The position numbers and the translations under genes were made by a program. From positions 434,001 through 498,000 of the forward strand of contig NZ_CANLTC010000001.1 of the NCBI RefSeq assembly GCF_947493865.1: 64,000 nt of DNA, in the 5' to 3' direction. The stretch's first letter is position 1; each line of letters starts with the position of its first letter. The notes under the pieces were generated by a model. That model was given only the letters and a program-made list of their open reading frames with translations. It had not been told where the DNA came from and made no database searches. Below, piece by piece: positions 63,738 to 64,000 of the stretch. Origin of the DNA: an uncultured Halomonas sp. (lineage in GTDB: Bacteria; Pseudomonadota; Gammaproteobacteria; Pseudomonadales; Halomonadaceae).

Positions 63738-64000
63738 TCAAATAAAATGATGGGCGTACTCGTCGAGTTCGCCCGCGGTCAATGCAAACACGCCGTGACC
63801 GCCGCGCTCGAATTCGAGCCACAGAAACGGCACCTCGGGAAAGGCGGCTTCGAGTTCCCGATCCGAATTGCCCACTTCGACGATCAGCACGCCGTCGTCC
63901 TGGAGGTGAGTCCGCGCCTCTCGTAACAGGCGCCGCACGACATCAAGACCATCCTTGCCAGAGCCCAGCGCCAGCGGCGGTTCATGGCCGAATTCCGCGG
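63738..64000 (-). CDS. prmB: Ribosomal protein L3 Gln methyltransferase, C-terminal part
   Basis: The 3' end of a gene that continues past the window edge. The frame reads [20 protein letters not shown], then [20 protein letters not shown] and ends at LDEYAHHF(I). This is the C-terminal portion of PrmB, which methylates Gln of ribosomal protein L3; [18 protein letters not shown] is diagnostic of PrmB against PrmC. prmB beside aroC is the usual gammaproteobacterial order. About 88 residues are in view. Confidence 0.88.
   Translation of the reverse strand, partial: AEFGHEPPLALGSGKDGLDVVRRLLREARTHLQDDGVLIVEVGNSDRELEAAFPEVPFLWLEFERGGHGVFALTAGELDEYAHHFI

Overview
The window looks like chromosomal DNA of a Halomonas-like gammaproteobacterium. 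This is inferred from the conserved order leuC-leuD-leuB-asd-fimV-truA-trpF-trpB-trpA-accD-folC-SPOR-cvpA-purF-metZ (close to the Pseudomonas/Halomonas arrangement), a class I PHA synthase with a phasin, and many acidic proteins. Most of the window is GC-rich. The stretch from about 2.6 to 16.6 kb is clearly AT-rich and is probably horizontally acquired.

Region 1 (1-2.5 kb, + strand): a nucleotide-sugar module with the 3' end of a glucose-1-phosphate cytidylyltransferase, a COG4091-type oxidoreductase with a SAF-like tail, and a dTDP-4-dehydrorhamnose 3,5-epimerase-like protein.

Region 2 (2.7-22.7 kb, - strand): a surface-polysaccharide locus read from wza (22.3 kb) down to 2.7 kb. The export and control genes wza-wzb-wzc are preceded by a leader carrying an exact ops element (RfaH recognition site) and a 16-bp perfect palindrome. 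Then come a PglK-like ABC flippase, a ParB/Srx-like protein, GT2 and GT4 transferases, a polytopic Wzy candidate, a PglA-like GT4, a PglC-like initiating phosphosugar transferase, an HpcH/HpaI aldolase overlapping a D-2-hydroxyacid dehydrogenase, another GT2, a UDP-glucuronate decarboxylase, a GT29 sialyltransferase-like protein, a third GT2 and a CapK/PaaK-like adenylate-forming enzyme. No Wzx flippase is seen; the ABC transporter probably takes that role.

Region 3 (22.7-29.1 kb, - strand): one giant acidic protein of about 2130 residues (beta-propeller, RTX-like, malectin-like, Ig-like and other beta domains), probably secreted or surface-associated.

Region 4 (29.4-39.9 kb): metabolic and signalling genes: dadA, a MATE transporter, a PAS-GGDEF-EAL protein, a 2-oxoglutarate amino-acid dioxygenase of the BsmA/IDO type, an aldo/keto reductase, an NDH-2/SelD-N-like flavoprotein, a YceI/cytochrome b561 pair and a DJ-1/PfpI protein.

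Region 5 (39.9-59.3 kb): the conserved amino-acid, purine, folate and fatty-acid block listed above, ending at leuC with a divergent LysR regulator. A GT61 glycosyltransferase sits between fimV and truA. Region 6 (59.3-64 kb): phaC, phasin, a DUF6489 protein, aroC and the 3' part of prmB.

Three short intergenic elements with terminal inverted repeats (in trpB-trpA, asd-fimV and prmB-aroC) each end immediately upstream of the Shine-Dalgarno sequence of the following gene. Two share a core sequence. No tRNA, rRNA, CRISPR array or transposase gene was recognised.
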